DNA of 64,000 nucleotides from positions 248,001 through 312,000 of the forward strand of contig ATWD01000001.1 in the NCBI GenBank assembly GCA_000421065.1, written 5' to 3'. The notes under the pieces were generated by a model. The model was not told where the DNA came from and made no database searches. It saw only the letters and a program-made list of their open reading frames with translations. Each line of letters opens with the position of its first letter. Positions within the stretch are counted from its first letter, which is position 1. Shown here in pieces: positions 1 through 8,367 of this stretch. The stretch is from Acidobacteriaceae bacterium TAA 166 (lineage in GTDB: Bacteria; Acidobacteriota; Terriglobia; Terriglobales; Acidobacteriaceae). The translations under genes were made by a program, and so were the position numbers.

Positions 1-96
1 CTGTTGGCGCCCCTCGGATTTAGTTGGCCAAAAGAACTGATTACGCAATGGGTGAATCTGATTCAAAAGATGACCAGTCGTCTACTTCTCGGCTAG
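1..96 (+). CDS. 3' end of an unidentified gene cut by the window edge
   Basis: Frame 1 is open from the first base and ends at TAG 94-96, giving 31 residues that finish in a hydrophobic and basic tail (TSRLLLG). The stretch looks like the end of a protein rather than a random frame, but it is too short to assign. It could equally be non-coding sequence upstream of the TetR gene. No function is proposed. Confidence 0.25.
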   Translation: MLAPLGFSWPKELITQWVNLIQKMTSRLLLG

Positions 97-273
97 AATG
101 TATCTTGCCACACTCGACTGAGAGTGCAAAATCCGGGGCAGTCACTGACGTGGCGATTGAGGCAGAAACGAGCGCCGGTGATTACCTGTAAAAGGCGTTC
201 AGCAATGCATGTCCGGGGATCAATGGACCGCTATCTGCTCGAATATGATCTATCAAGGAGTTCGGAGGGCCAG

Positions 274-879
274 TTGGCAAAGAAGGATATTCGGGAGAGG
301 ATTGTCGAGGCCGCGTCCCATCGATTCCATGAGTTTGGGTATAACGCGACCGGAATTCAAGACATCGTGGACGCTGCCAAGATACCCAAAGGGAGCTTTT
401 ACGCCCATTTCAAGAGTAAGGAGGCGTTGGGGCTCGAAGTACTTTCCGATGATGCCCGGGACACCGAGGCGACACTTACTCTGAACGACGAAACTTCACC
501 CGTCGAACGTCTCCGTGAGCACTTCAATATCCTTGTATCGGACTATCACCGATTGAAATATCGATCAGGCTGTCTCATAGGGGACTTCGCCTCGGAACTC
601 GCGAGTAATCCCAACTTTCGACAGGCGACCCTGCATCATCACTCCGAATGGAGCAATAACCTCGAGGCGGTCATTCGACAGGGCCAGGCCCGAGGCGAAA
701 TCGACGCTTCTCGCGATTCCGGAGTCCTGGCTCGATACCTTCTCGATTCATTTCTGGGCGCGGTACTCCGTTCTAGGATCGCCAGATCTCAGGATGCCTA
801 TGACGACTTTCTCGAGGTTTGCTTTGACATTCTCTTAGTCAAAGGTCCGACAGCGTCTCCGATGGCGACGAAGAAATAG
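274..879 (+). CDS. TetR/AcrR family transcriptional regulator
   Basis: One-component DNA-binding repressor. The N-terminal helix-turn-helix carries the typical GIQDIVDAAKIPKGSFYAHF pattern, and the C-terminal half has the GCLIGDFASELA signature of the AcuR/YxaF-like group. An ATG at 223 would add 17 residues, but the TTG at 274 is preceded by two Shine-Dalgarno-like runs (GGAG 257-260 and GGAGGG 264-269) and gives the usual ~200-residue length starting MAKKD, so I prefer it. No partner gene is adjacent on the same strand; the next gene is convergent. The ligand cannot be read from the sequence. Confidence 0.85.
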   Translation: MAKKDIRERIVEAASHRFHEFGYNATGIQDIVDAAKIPKGSFYAHFKSKEALGLEVLSDDARDTEATLTLNDETSPVERLREHFNILVSDYHRLKYRSGCLIGDFASELASNPNFRQATLHHHSEWSNNLEAVIRQGQARGEIDASRDSGVLARYLLDSFLGAVLRSRIARSQDAYDDFLEVCFDILLVKGPTASPMATKK

Positions 880-912
880 AACGTCCATCCACGTATCCGC
901 GGGACGACCAGC

Positions 913-1467
913 TTACTGGATCCGCTTGCGGGTCTCCGCAAGTATCTCGCTCGCGAACTCCTCATCGTCAACAGCTCGCGCGAGAACGAGTGCTCCGATC
1001 ATCGAGGTATACCAGTGGATCGCATCTCCGCGTGCGGAACGACGCGAACGCCAAGGGAAATAGGTCGCAAACTTCTGTATTGTGCTCTTGACCTGTTCGG
1101 TAAACGTGCTTCTCACGTCATTGAGTTGACGGACTTCCGATGAAAGAGCCGCGACCGTACAGCCTCCGCTGCAGTCACGCATGTGCTCTTCGCTTAGGAA
1201 GAAATCGGAGAACTCGGCCTTTCCGGCCTCGTTCGCGGGCAGCTTGTCGATCTCCCCAACGAATCGTTGCAAAGCGCGAGTCAGAGCCTCCCTGATCAGA
1301 GCCTCTTTTGAGGAAAAATGATTGTAAAACGGCCCATGAGTCAGCCCGGCAGCCTTCATGAGCTCGCTCACGCTGACGCCGGAAAATCCGCGCTGTCGGA
1401 ACATCCTGATCGATTCGTCAAGGATACGTTCGTGTTGTTGGGCTGTATGGCTTGCTGAATATCCCAT
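913..1467 (-). CDS. TetR/AcrR family transcriptional regulator (GGC-type C-terminus)
   Basis: The helix-turn-helix lies at about residues 30-60 (VSVSELMKAAGLTHGPFYNHF). The C-terminal ligand domain contains CSGGCTVAALSSEVR. The same GGC..AA.SSEVR block occurs in the TetR protein at 24197-24790, so the two belong to one subfamily. I chose the ATG at 1467 (MGYSASH), which has GGAG upstream with suitable spacing; an upstream ATG at 1530 would add 21 residues unlike the family. It is divergent from the SDR gene at 1662 and very likely regulates it through the intergenic palindrome at 1532-1544. Confidence 0.85.
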   Translation of the reverse strand: MGYSASHTAQQHERILDESIRMFRQRGFSGVSVSELMKAAGLTHGPFYNHFSSKEALIREALTRALQRFVGEIDKLPANEAGKAEFSDFFLSEEHMRDCSGGCTVAALSSEVRQLNDVRSTFTEQVKSTIQKFATYFPWRSRRSARGDAIHWYTSMIGALVLARAVDDEEFASEILAETRKRIQ

Positions 1468-1531
1468 CGAGGTATAACTCCAAATCTTGCGGCACTCTTC
1501 ATGATAAGTCTCATGTTCGACTACAAGCAAG

Positions 1532-1544
1532 ATACCTCTGGTAT
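1532..1544. promoter_or_regulatory. Candidate TetR operator, 13-bp palindrome
   Basis: ATACC-TCT-GGTAT is a perfect 5-bp inverted repeat around a 3-bp centre. It lies in the 194-bp space between the divergent TetR (start 1467) and SDR (start 1662) genes. A related AGGTATAAC lies just upstream of the TetR start codon. Position and symmetry fit an operator; binding is inferred. Confidence 0.4.
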
Positions 1545-1661
1545 GAACAAACTGTTGGAACGCTGCGGCTCATTTCTTGACGATGTGCATGATGTCTGTC
1601 ATGCTCATTCTTGTTCGGCGTGACCTTAAATAAAACATGCCTGACGCGAAGGGAGCTTCAC

Positions 1662-2477
1662 TTGAGCAGTGGTACGAACGATCTATCGTCGCTTGGAATC
1701 GCGGTTGTAACCGGCGCTTCGGCTGGTCTGGGCAAGGTATACGCCGATAGGCTGGCAAAGCGCGGCTTCGACCTTATTTTGGTCGCGCGCCGAAAGGAAA
1801 GGCTGGACGAGCTTTCACAGCGTCTGCAGCAAAGCTACGGAATCAAGGCGGAAGTCGTCTCGGCCGATCTGGGTGAGGCGGGTGATTTGAGAAGGGTCTC
1901 AGATCTGATCGCCTCGAACGAGCGAATCACGATGTTGGTGAATAACGCCGGCACTTGTACCTTCAAATCGTCGATTGACCTTCCGGGCGACAGGGTGCAG
2001 GAGATGCTGGACGTAAACGAAAAATCGGTCATCCACTTGAGCCTGGCGGTCCTCCCGAACTTTGTGAAGAGAGGCAGCGGTACCCTGGTTAACGTCGGGT
2101 CCGTACTGTCCTACTACGCAATCCCAATCAGCACGGCATACAGCGCCACAAAGGCGAACGTGATGCTCTTCACCATCGGTCTTCGCGATGAACTGGCGGC
2201 GTCCGGCGTACGCGTTCAGTTGGTCTTGCCCGCGAGCACCGACACCGAGATATGGGACGTCGCTGGCGTCGGCATCGGCATTCTCGACCCGGAGACCGTC
2301 ATGACAGCGGAGGATTGCGTGGATGCGGCTCTGGCGGGGCTCGATAGCGGAGAGACGGTAACCCTCCCTTCAGTCGAAGATGCCAGCCTCTGGGAAGCCT
2401 TTGATGCCGCACGCATCAAGCTATTTCAAGGCTCCCAGACCAAGAAGCCAGCTTCGCGATACGGTCTCGCGAAATAG
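1662..2477 (+). CDS. SDR family NAD(P)-dependent oxidoreductase
   Basis: Classical short-chain dehydrogenase. It has the TGASAGLG nucleotide-binding motif, the NNAG motif, and YSATK with the catalytic Tyr-Lys. The C-terminal region is longer than in minimal SDRs and resembles the DltE/YqjQ-like group of cytoplasmic oxidoreductases; the substrate is unknown. The start is the TTG at 1662: AAGGGAG at 1649-1655 sits 6 bases upstream, whereas the longer frame from 1611 has no ribosome site. It is divergent from the TetR gene at 913-1467. Confidence 0.85.
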   Translation: MSSGTNDLSSLGIAVVTGASAGLGKVYADRLAKRGFDLILVARRKERLDELSQRLQQSYGIKAEVVSADLGEAGDLRRVSDLIASNERITMLVNNAGTCTFKSSIDLPGDRVQEMLDVNEKSVIHLSLAVLPNFVKRGSGTLVNVGSVLSYYAIPISTAYSATKANVMLFTIGLRDELAASGVRVQLVLPASTDTEIWDVAGVGIGILDPETVMTAEDCVDAALAGLDSGETVTLPSVEDASLWEAFDAARIKLFQGSQTKKPASRYGLAK

Positions 2478-2609
2478 AGATAGAGGGCACGAGCGTTGGA
2501 TTGGCGGGTGAAGTAGCGCCCGCCAGAACGCGGCCTCGATGTCAACCTCTGAATCCCGCACGCCAAATGCCTTGAGCATCTAGCCATAGACCGAAAAGGA
2601 ACAAAAACT

Positions 2610-3953
2610 ATGTCAAACTCCACGGGCGCGTCTACTGGCGCTGCTGGCATCACTCCGCACACTGGAAAGCTTGGCATCATGATCCCGGGTATGGGCGCTG
2701 TTGCAACAACATTCATCGCAGGAGTGGAGGCGGTCCGCCGCGGATTCTCCAAGCCGTTTGGTTCTATGACCCAGATGGGTACGATCCGTCTGGGCAAGCG
2801 CACAGATAACCGGACCCCGTTGATCAAAGAATTCGTTCCACTTGCCCCGCTTGAGGATCTGGTCTTCACCGGATGGGACGTATTTGGTGGAAATCTCTAT
2901 GACGCCGCCAAGACCGCGGCAGTGCTCGACAGAGACCAACTCGACAGCATGAAGGACTTTCTTAGTGCAATCGAGCCACTGCCGGCGGCCTTCGACCAAA
3001 GCTGGGTCAAGCGTCTTGACCCAAAGGTGCAAAAGAAGGGCAAGAACAAATGCGATCTGGCCAGCCAGATTCGTAACGACATCGCGGAGTTCCGTGCCAC
3101 GAGCGGAACGGATCGGCAAGTGATGATCTGGTGCGGGTCGACCGAGGCCTATATCGAACCGAGCGAGATACATCAGACTCTCGAAGCCTTCGAAAAAGGC
3201 CTGGTGAATGACGACCCGGGCATTTCTCCGTCGATGCTATACGCGTGGGCTGCACTCAAGGAAGGAATCCCTTTCGCCAACGGCGCTCCCAACCTGACCG
3301 TCGATATTCCTGCCCTACAGGAGCTGTCGAGACGAATGGGCGCTCCCATCTGCGGCAAGGACTTCAAGACCGGACAGACCTTCATCAAGACTGTTCTCGC
3401 ACCGGGCTTCAAGACGCGCCAGCTAGGCGTCTCCGGGTGGTACTCGACCAACATCCTCGGTAACCGAGACGGCGAGGTACTGGATGAGCCTATCAACTTC
3501 AAGACCAAGGAAGTGTCGAAACTGGGGGTGCTCGAACACATCTTCCAACCCGAGAAGAACCCGGACCTGTACGGCGACGTCTATCACAAGGTTCGTATCG
3601 AGTATTACCGGCCCAGGGGTGACAACAAAGAGAGTTGGGACAATATAGACATCTTCGGATGGCTCGGCTATCCGATGCAGGTCAAGGTGGACTTCCTTTG
3701 CCGCGATTCCATCCTCGCCGCTCCACTGGCACTCGACCTTTGCCTTTTCATGGACCTCGCGCACCGTACTCCGGTACTCAAACACCTCGGAATTCAGGAA
3801 TGGTTGAGCTTCTACTTCAAGGACCCCGACTCCGCACTAGGAGTCTATCCTGAGCATGATCTCTTCATTCAGAGCGCCAAGCTGAAGAACACGTTGCGCC
3901 ACATCATGGGCGAGGAACTGATCACGCATCTTAGCTTAGAGTATTACGAGTGA
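2610..3953 (+). CDS. Inositol-3-phosphate synthase (myo-inositol-1-phosphate synthase)
   Basis: Converts D-glucose 6-phosphate to 1D-myo-inositol 3-phosphate with NAD as internal redox cofactor, the first step of inositol synthesis. At 447 residues it matches the prokaryotic enzyme. The N-terminal Rossmann fold begins with PGMGAVATT (about residues 27-34). The central catalytic domain shows the typical stretch around residues 265-290 (SGWYSTNILGNRDG) and a KVDFLCRDSILAAPLALDL block. AAGGA lies upstream of the ATG. It stands alone between an SDR and a decayed AraC gene, so its role (phosphoinositol lipids or a compatible solute) is open. Confidence 0.9.
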   Translation: MSNSTGASTGAAGITPHTGKLGIMIPGMGAVATTFIAGVEAVRRGFSKPFGSMTQMGTIRLGKRTDNRTPLIKEFVPLAPLEDLVFTGWDVFGGNLYDAAKTAAVLDRDQLDSMKDFLSAIEPLPAAFDQSWVKRLDPKVQKKGKNKCDLASQIRNDIAEFRATSGTDRQVMIWCGSTEAYIEPSEIHQTLEAFEKGLVNDDPGISPSMLYAWAALKEGIPFANGAPNLTVDIPALQELSRRMGAPICGKDFKTGQTFIKTVLAPGFKTRQLGVSGWYSTNILGNRDGEVLDEPINFKTKEVSKLGVLEHIFQPEKNPDLYGDVYHKVRIEYYRPRGDNKESWDNIDIFGWLGYPMQVKVDFLCRDSILAAPLALDLCLFMDLAHRTPVLKHLGIQEWLSFYFKDPDSALGVYPEHDLFIQSAKLKNTLRHIMGEELITHLSLEYYE

Positions 3954-4014
3954 TTTCAGTCGGTTCCCTGCAAAAGGGACGATCCCTTCGAGATCTCGAA
4001 AAGCCGCAGCTTCA

Positions 4015-4380
4015 TTGCACATTCGTCGTCTGAACTGGAGTAGCTCCGGCGTACGGCAAGTGGAACGACAATTTCTTGATCAAGTCGGTGTTGGGCCGAA
4101 GACATTTGCGAAGCTCCAACGATTGGAGCGCGCTCTGCGGATACGAAGTGAGAACCCGCAGCTAAGCTGGGCCGCTATCGCCCTGACTTGCGGCTACTTC
4201 GAGCAGGCCCATCTCGGGCGTGACTTTCGGCTGATGACGGGTTAAACTCCGGTGCGCTTTGCAGCCATGGCGGCTGCTGGTAAGAACATGTGGCACTCTC
4301 TACATCAGCCACCCACACAAGACGATGTCGCATTTTTCCTATCCGGTGCGGTTGCGGATACTCTAGCCTCCGAATCATGA
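4015..4380 (+). pseudogene. Remnant of an AraC-family regulator (C-terminal HTH), in-frame stop
   Basis: The frame encodes the C-terminal DNA-binding half of an AraC-type regulator: VGVGPKTFAKLQRLERAL, then the second helix-turn-helix CGYFEQAHLGRDF. A TAA at 4243-4245 interrupts it directly after RLMTG. Beyond the stop the same frame continues with a plausible tail (TPVRFAAMA then QDDVAFFL) to TGA 4378-4380. The N-terminal sensing domain is absent upstream. So the gene is truncated at the 5' side and carries a nonsense codon. Its final TGA overlaps the ATG at 4377 of the downstream SnoaL-like leader, suggesting former translational coupling. Confidence 0.7.
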
Positions 4381-4435
4381 AAACCTTTCGAACTATCGTT
4401 ACCGCCGTGCTGGTCATTGCCAGCTTGACCTATCG

Positions 4436-4891
4436 ATGAAGGCCCAGGAGACAAGAATACTGACAGCCGCAGAGACTCAAGAGATCAACGCTACCCTGCA
4501 GCGTCTGGAAGATGCATGGAACCACAACGACATGCCGGGGTACGCGGCACAACTGACTGACGATTGCAGCTGGGTCAACATTGTGGGGATGCACTGGGAC
4601 GGCAAGACCGCGGTGATGAAGGCACACACGGCATACCTCAACACGATGTTCAAGGGCGTCCTGCAACATCCACTAGATACGAAGCTCTCGTATGTCACTC
4701 CTGGTATTGCCTTGGCGGTGAGGACGTTCCGTATGGGGGATTTCCACGATCCTACCGGCAAGTTGGAGAAAGACATGCATGACCGCATGACTCTCCTTCT
4801 GGTGAAGCAGACGGACGGACGGTGGCTTATCCGCGCAGCGCATAACACCACAATCAACCCGATGGCCGCGCAATTCGATCCAGCCAGATAA
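4436..4891 (+). CDS. SgcJ/EcaC-like (SnoaL/NTF2 fold) protein, probably separated from its signal peptide by a frameshift
   Basis: Small cone-shaped NTF2-fold protein: QRLEDAWNHNDMPGYAAQLTDDCSW early, and a C-terminal strand pair ending WLIRAAHNTTINP, typical of the SgcJ/EcaC group of unknown ligand. Just upstream, ATG 4377 opens a 20-residue frame (MKTFRTIVTAVLVIASLTYR) that looks like a signal peptide but ends at TGA 4437-4439, overlapping this ATG in a different frame. The mature-like start AQETR follows at once. Most likely one secreted protein was split by an indel; a real overlapping leader is the alternative. Confidence 0.7.
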   Translation: MKAQETRILTAAETQEINATLQRLEDAWNHNDMPGYAAQLTDDCSWVNIVGMHWDGKTAVMKAHTAYLNTMFKGVLQHPLDTKLSYVTPGIALAVRTFRMGDFHDPTGKLEKDMHDRMTLLLVKQTDGRWLIRAAHNTTINPMAAQFDPAR

Positions 4892-4933
4892 GGATATGGG
4901 TACCGTAATTCGGTTTGCCCGTACTGAGGCCGA

Positions 4934-5338
4934 TTATCCTGATATGCCGTCCATCGCTTCGCCAGATGCCTCATGTCCCGACACGGGCTGAAGGAAAAGA
5001 CGTTCATAACGAGTGAAGCATCTGGTCTCCCGGACCAGCGCTGCTGCCGATAAGCACTCCGGGTCGGTTGCAACCTTCTCGCGATAGAGCCGGTAGCTCT
5101 CTTCGTCCGGAAAAGTGAACATCGCCAGTGCGATATCTGTTGGGCCGTCGTAGCCGAGCCCAGGGAAACTCGGGCCCACTCTATCTGGAGAAGCTCTTGG
5201 GATGAAATATCCATGATGAATGCCGCCGTACTGCGGAATAAGGGCAATCCAGGTACGTGCGTAGGTCTCGAATGCGTCAATCCTGGCCAGATTCAGTGTG
5301 TATCGAATCTGGCACGTCACTGGTTGCGGGTTTGCCAT
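4934..5338 (-). CDS. NIPSNAP family protein
   Basis: A 134-residue dimeric alpha/beta-barrel protein of the NIPSNAP type: QIRYTLNLARIDAFETYARTWI at the N-terminus, then a GGIHHGYFI strand and a DIALAMFTFPDEESYRLYRE segment. Function in bacteria is not established; members often occur beside oxidoreductases. The start has GAGGAAGAAG upstream. It overlaps the 3' end of the P-loop kinase gene (5277-5894) by 62 bases on the same strand, so the two are probably co-expressed. Confidence 0.8.
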   Translation of the reverse strand: MANPQPVTCQIRYTLNLARIDAFETYARTWIALIPQYGGIHHGYFIPRASPDRVGPSFPGLGYDGPTDIALAMFTFPDEESYRLYREKVATDPECLSAAALVRETRCFTRYERLFLQPVSGHEASGEAMDGISG

Positions 5339-5894
5339 TGCTCTTCTTCCTCTCTCTGTAAGCTGGGCTGAAGGTAGTGTCTCTGATCTGATCGATGACT
5401 CTCTTGAGTTCGCTCAAGACGGAGTTGAAATCCCCAGAAAGGCAAACGTCCTGGGATCTTGCAATATTTCTCGACTCTTCAAACGCCTGCATAGTCTGGA
5501 CGCGGCCCTCAATATCGTTTACGCGCGAAAGCTGTTCTTCATGACTCGTCAGCGTATCCAGACCAACCGTCACGATATTGGCACCCGATGGTTTCTCTTT
5601 CAGGCGATGGATCGCTTCCGTATGTGCTGCAACAACACCGACGGAGTGAGCCGAAAGCCTACTTAGCTCTGAGATCGAAAACCCATATTCTGAACCGGCC
5701 TTGGTATATCGCCACAACACATCTGGCTGTGTTGTAGATACGAACATATATTCATCGCTCTCTCCGTCTCTTCTTGAGCGGGTCGTGTACTGCCGCAAGC
5801 GAACTGCCACATGCTCGCGATCCAGGGCGTCCGCGAGTGAAGTTTTGCCGCTGCCATGCGGCCCAACAAGAAGGACGATCGTTTTCACATCCAC
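5277..5894 (-). CDS. Guanylate-kinase-like / ribose 1,5-bisphosphokinase-like P-loop kinase
   Basis: The Walker A motif GPHGSGKTSLA lies near residues 12-22. It is followed by a YTTRSRRDGESDEYMFVS segment equivalent to the GMP-binding loop of guanylate kinases and PhnN. At 205 residues it fits that fold, but the C-terminal 30 residues are polar and low-complexity. The true substrate is uncertain: it is too divergent to call Gmk, and no phosphonate genes are nearby to support PhnN. Its 3' end overlaps the NIPSNAP start. Confidence 0.65.
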   Translation of the reverse strand: MDVKTIVLLVGPHGSGKTSLADALDREHVAVRLRQYTTRSRRDGESDEYMFVSTTQPDVLWRYTKAGSEYGFSISELSRLSAHSVGVVAAHTEAIHRLKEKPSGANIVTVGLDTLTSHEEQLSRVNDIEGRVQTMQAFEESRNIARSQDVCLSGDFNSVLSELKRVIDQIRDTTFSPAYRERKKSNGKPATSDVPDSIHTESGQD

Positions 5895-6155
5895 CTCAAT
5901 GTCTGCTTCTAGAGTAGCTCGGAGTCAACGAGGAGTGACAGCCTCGGGCATCGCAACGACAACCCGCGCCATTGAAGGTGAGGTGCTTTCGAGAATTTGC
6001 GTAAGTAAAGGGAACTCGGCTTAGCGTCAGTAATCGCCAGCTCACGGCTAACACTCATCTCGCCCAGTCGTTTGCTGATGAGATGGCGGCTTCTCGTTAC
6101 TGATGGGTTGCCAAGCTGGCCAGACGGTCTCCGCTAGGGGCGACGAATAGTTAAC

Positions 6156-6458
6156 TTAATCGATGAGCGGTCGTTCATTGGTGGCGTCGTAACGTAGAAC
6201 ATCGACTCTGATCCTGTTCATCCATCTTTGAAAAGACGCCGTCTGTGGCCCTTCAACGTGAGCCGTCAACGATGCCTGATCCTGCCAGCGCTCAGCGACC
6301 ACCATGCGTCCGGCATGCGCGTCGTCCAGAGTAACGGCATAGAAGAGGCACCCTTTCTCGGCTCTCGTAGCGGGACCGATCACTTCGATATCCGTCAGAA
6401 ACTCCTTTGCGTCGGACGGATCGAGATAAACGTAGCCCATAACGATGATCAATTTCAC
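6156..6458 (-). CDS. Putative quinol monooxygenase (ABM domain)
   Basis: A 100-residue antibiotic-biosynthesis-monooxygenase fold. The pattern ATRAEKGCLFYAVTLDD followed by VVAERWQDQASLTAHVEGP matches YgiN-like proteins, with a conserved His in the TAHVEGP helix. Members act without cofactor on quinols or polyketides. It lies 90 bases downstream of the MDR gene 6549-7568 on the same strand, a likely operon under the TetR protein at 7656-8228. Confidence 0.8.
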   Translation of the reverse strand: MKLIIVMGYVYLDPSDAKEFLTDIEVIGPATRAEKGCLFYAVTLDDAHAGRMVVAERWQDQASLTAHVEGPQTASFQRWMNRIRVDVLRYDATNERPLID

Positions 6459-6548
6459 TTCTCCGTTTCAACTGGTAAGAGCTGGAGCTTCCGAAAACCC
6501 GTAGCGAGAAAGAACACGCCCGCCGGAACGTGTTTTTCTTCACTGCGT

Positions 6549-7568
6549 TTATTCGACCGTGAGGACGAGCTTGCCCTGGATATGCCCAAGCGCAGCCTGC
6601 TCGTGCGCTTTGCGAGCTTCGGCAAGCGGGAACGTACTGTCGATGGCGACGCGAACGGTACCCGCATCGAGCAAGCGGCCAACTTCCGCCAACTGCACCC
6701 CATTTGAGCGCACCTGGGTCGCCGAGACCGTAACGCCCAGCTTCTTAGCCTCTTCAGCGCCTGAAAACCCTAACGGGAAGATCGGAAACAGAGCTCCGCC
6801 ACGCTTGAGCGTGCGCAGGAAACGGCCAGTGGCCGGGCCGCCAACCGCGTCGATGACGAGATCGACGTCGTGGACGGCGTCCTCGGGCGTGGTCTTTGTG
6901 TAGTCGATGAACTCGTCCGCGCCGAGGCCGCGCAGAAATGCCTCGTTCTTCCCGGATGCGACTGCGATTACTCGCGCGCCCTTCCACTTTGCCAGTTGCA
7001 CCGCGAAATGCCCCACACCACCCGCTGCTCCATTGACGAGAACAGTCTTGCCTTCAAGCGGCACCGGTTCATGCCTGTTCGGCTGAAGCGGGTTCTGCTC
7101 GTTGTGGCCGAGTTCGATCATGTACTGCCACGCAGTGAGCAACGACATCGGCGCTGCAGCAGCATGCGCGTGATCGATGCCGGCCGGCTTGCGTGCAACT
7201 TCCGATACCGGCACGCTGACATACTCGGCATAAGCCTTGCTGCCGCCGGCAAGGCCGCTGGGGAAGCGGACCATCGAATACACCTCGTCTCCGGCGGAGA
7301 AGTCCGTAACGTCGTCCGCGACCGCCTCGATGACGCCAGAAATATCTGTTCCCAGAATGACGGGGAAAGCTACCTTCGGCTGCCATTCCGGGGGAAGCAT
7401 CTTGTATCCCTCGCGCAGGTACCAGTCCGGAGGATTGATGCCCACGGCATGAACGCGAACGAGCACCTCTCCTGGCGTCAGTTCAGGAATCGGTGCTTCC
7501 TCGTAACGTAGGACTTCTGGGCCACCGAACTCGTGTAGCCGAACCGCCTTCATCGTCTTTGTGGGCAT
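6549..7568 (-). CDS. NADP-dependent MDR oxidoreductase (quinone-reductase type)
   Basis: Zinc-independent medium-chain reductase: an N-terminal GroES-like domain (GPEVLRYEEAPIPELTPGEVLV) and a C-terminal Rossmann domain with NGAAGGVGHFAVQLAK. No structural zinc cysteine cluster is seen, which fits the QOR/ZADH2 branch that reduces quinones or enones with NADPH. The ATG at 7568 has AGGAG upstream. It faces the TetR gene at 7656 across 87 bases holding two palindromic boxes (7604-7639), so repression by that TetR is likely. Confidence 0.85.
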   Translation of the reverse strand: MPTKTMKAVRLHEFGGPEVLRYEEAPIPELTPGEVLVRVHAVGINPPDWYLREGYKMLPPEWQPKVAFPVILGTDISGVIEAVADDVTDFSAGDEVYSMVRFPSGLAGGSKAYAEYVSVPVSEVARKPAGIDHAHAAAAPMSLLTAWQYMIELGHNEQNPLQPNRHEPVPLEGKTVLVNGAAGGVGHFAVQLAKWKGARVIAVASGKNEAFLRGLGADEFIDYTKTTPEDAVHDVDLVIDAVGGPATGRFLRTLKRGGALFPIFPLGFSGAEEAKKLGVTVSATQVRSNGVQLAEVGRLLDAGTVRVAIDSTFPLAEARKAHEQAALGHIQGKLVLTVE

Positions 7569-7603
7569 TGCTGTCTCCTAGACCGCAGATCGGCTATGAT
7601 TAC

Positions 7604-7639
7604 CGGAGCAGTGTTCCGAATATACGGAGCGGTGTTCCG
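7604..7639. promoter_or_regulatory. Two tandem TetR operator boxes (CGGAGC-N3-GTTCCG)
   Basis: Boxes CGGAGCAGTGTTCCG (7604-7618) and CGGAGCGGTGTTCCG (7625-7639) repeat at 21-bp spacing, about two helical turns. Each is an imperfect palindrome. They lie in the short space between the MDR (start 7568) and TetR (start 7656) genes and so can control both. The boxes at 32208-32246 beside a second, similar TetR have the same form. Confidence 0.65.
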
Positions 7640-7655
7640 CTTGTCAAGAGAGCCT

Positions 7656-8228
7656 ATGCGCGCCGACGCCCAGAAGAATTACGACCACCTACTCGCCATA
7701 GCCCGCGACGTCTTCACCGAGCAAGGTGTGGATGCGTCGCTGCGCGATGTCGCCCGTCGAGCAGGCGTCGGACTTGGCACGCTGTATCGCCATTTCCCGA
7801 CGCGAGAGGCGTTGCTCGAAGCTCTGCTCCGCGCAAGCTTTGACGAACTGACGGCAAAGGCAAAGGAAAGCGAAACATCGAATTCGCCCGCGGAAGCGCT
7901 CGTGTCATGGCTTCGGGACTTGGTCACGGTTGCGCATAGCCCTCGCGGTGTTGTGGCGTCCATGGCGGCTGCCATCGCGGACGAGAACTCTGCACTCCAC
8001 GCCTCGTGCGTCACGATGAAAGCAGCGGGTGCGCGGCTCCTGGTCCGCGCTCAGGCTTCGGGATTGGCACGGAGCGATCTCGAGGGTGCGGACCTCTTTG
8101 CGCTGGTCGGAGCGCTGGCCTGGATTCACGATCAACCCTCGCTTGCGCCACGTGCTGACTATCTTTTCCGTCTTATCGCGGGTGCAATCCTGACGAGTCG
8201 GTCGAGGAACGATGCGGAGTGCGACTAA
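7656..8228 (+). CDS. TetR family regulator of the adjacent MDR oxidoreductase
   Basis: The helix-turn-helix ends in AGVGLGTLYRHFPTREALLEAL, near-identical to the recognition helix of the TetR at 31550-32194. The C-terminal domain is of the SACE_7040-like type (DLFALVGALAWIHDQPS). I chose ATG 7656 (MRADAQKNY); the longer frame from 7596 would translate through the operator boxes. It is divergent from the MDR gene and probably binds 7604-7639. The inducer is unknown. Confidence 0.85.
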   Translation: MRADAQKNYDHLLAIARDVFTEQGVDASLRDVARRAGVGLGTLYRHFPTREALLEALLRASFDELTAKAKESETSNSPAEALVSWLRDLVTVAHSPRGVVASMAAAIADENSALHASCVTMKAAGARLLVRAQASGLARSDLEGADLFALVGALAWIHDQPSLAPRADYLFRLIAGAILTSRSRNDAECD

Positions 8229-8367
8229 CGACTCGGGGCTTGCTACCTTGCGGCTAATTGCCTGATGTCAAGTGCCAGCATTCGAATCAGCGAGTGTTAA
8301 ATCGATTGCAGACGTTCTATGCCCCCTGCTCACCCCATTTCTCGCCGGCGAAGAGAATAGTGAAGAG

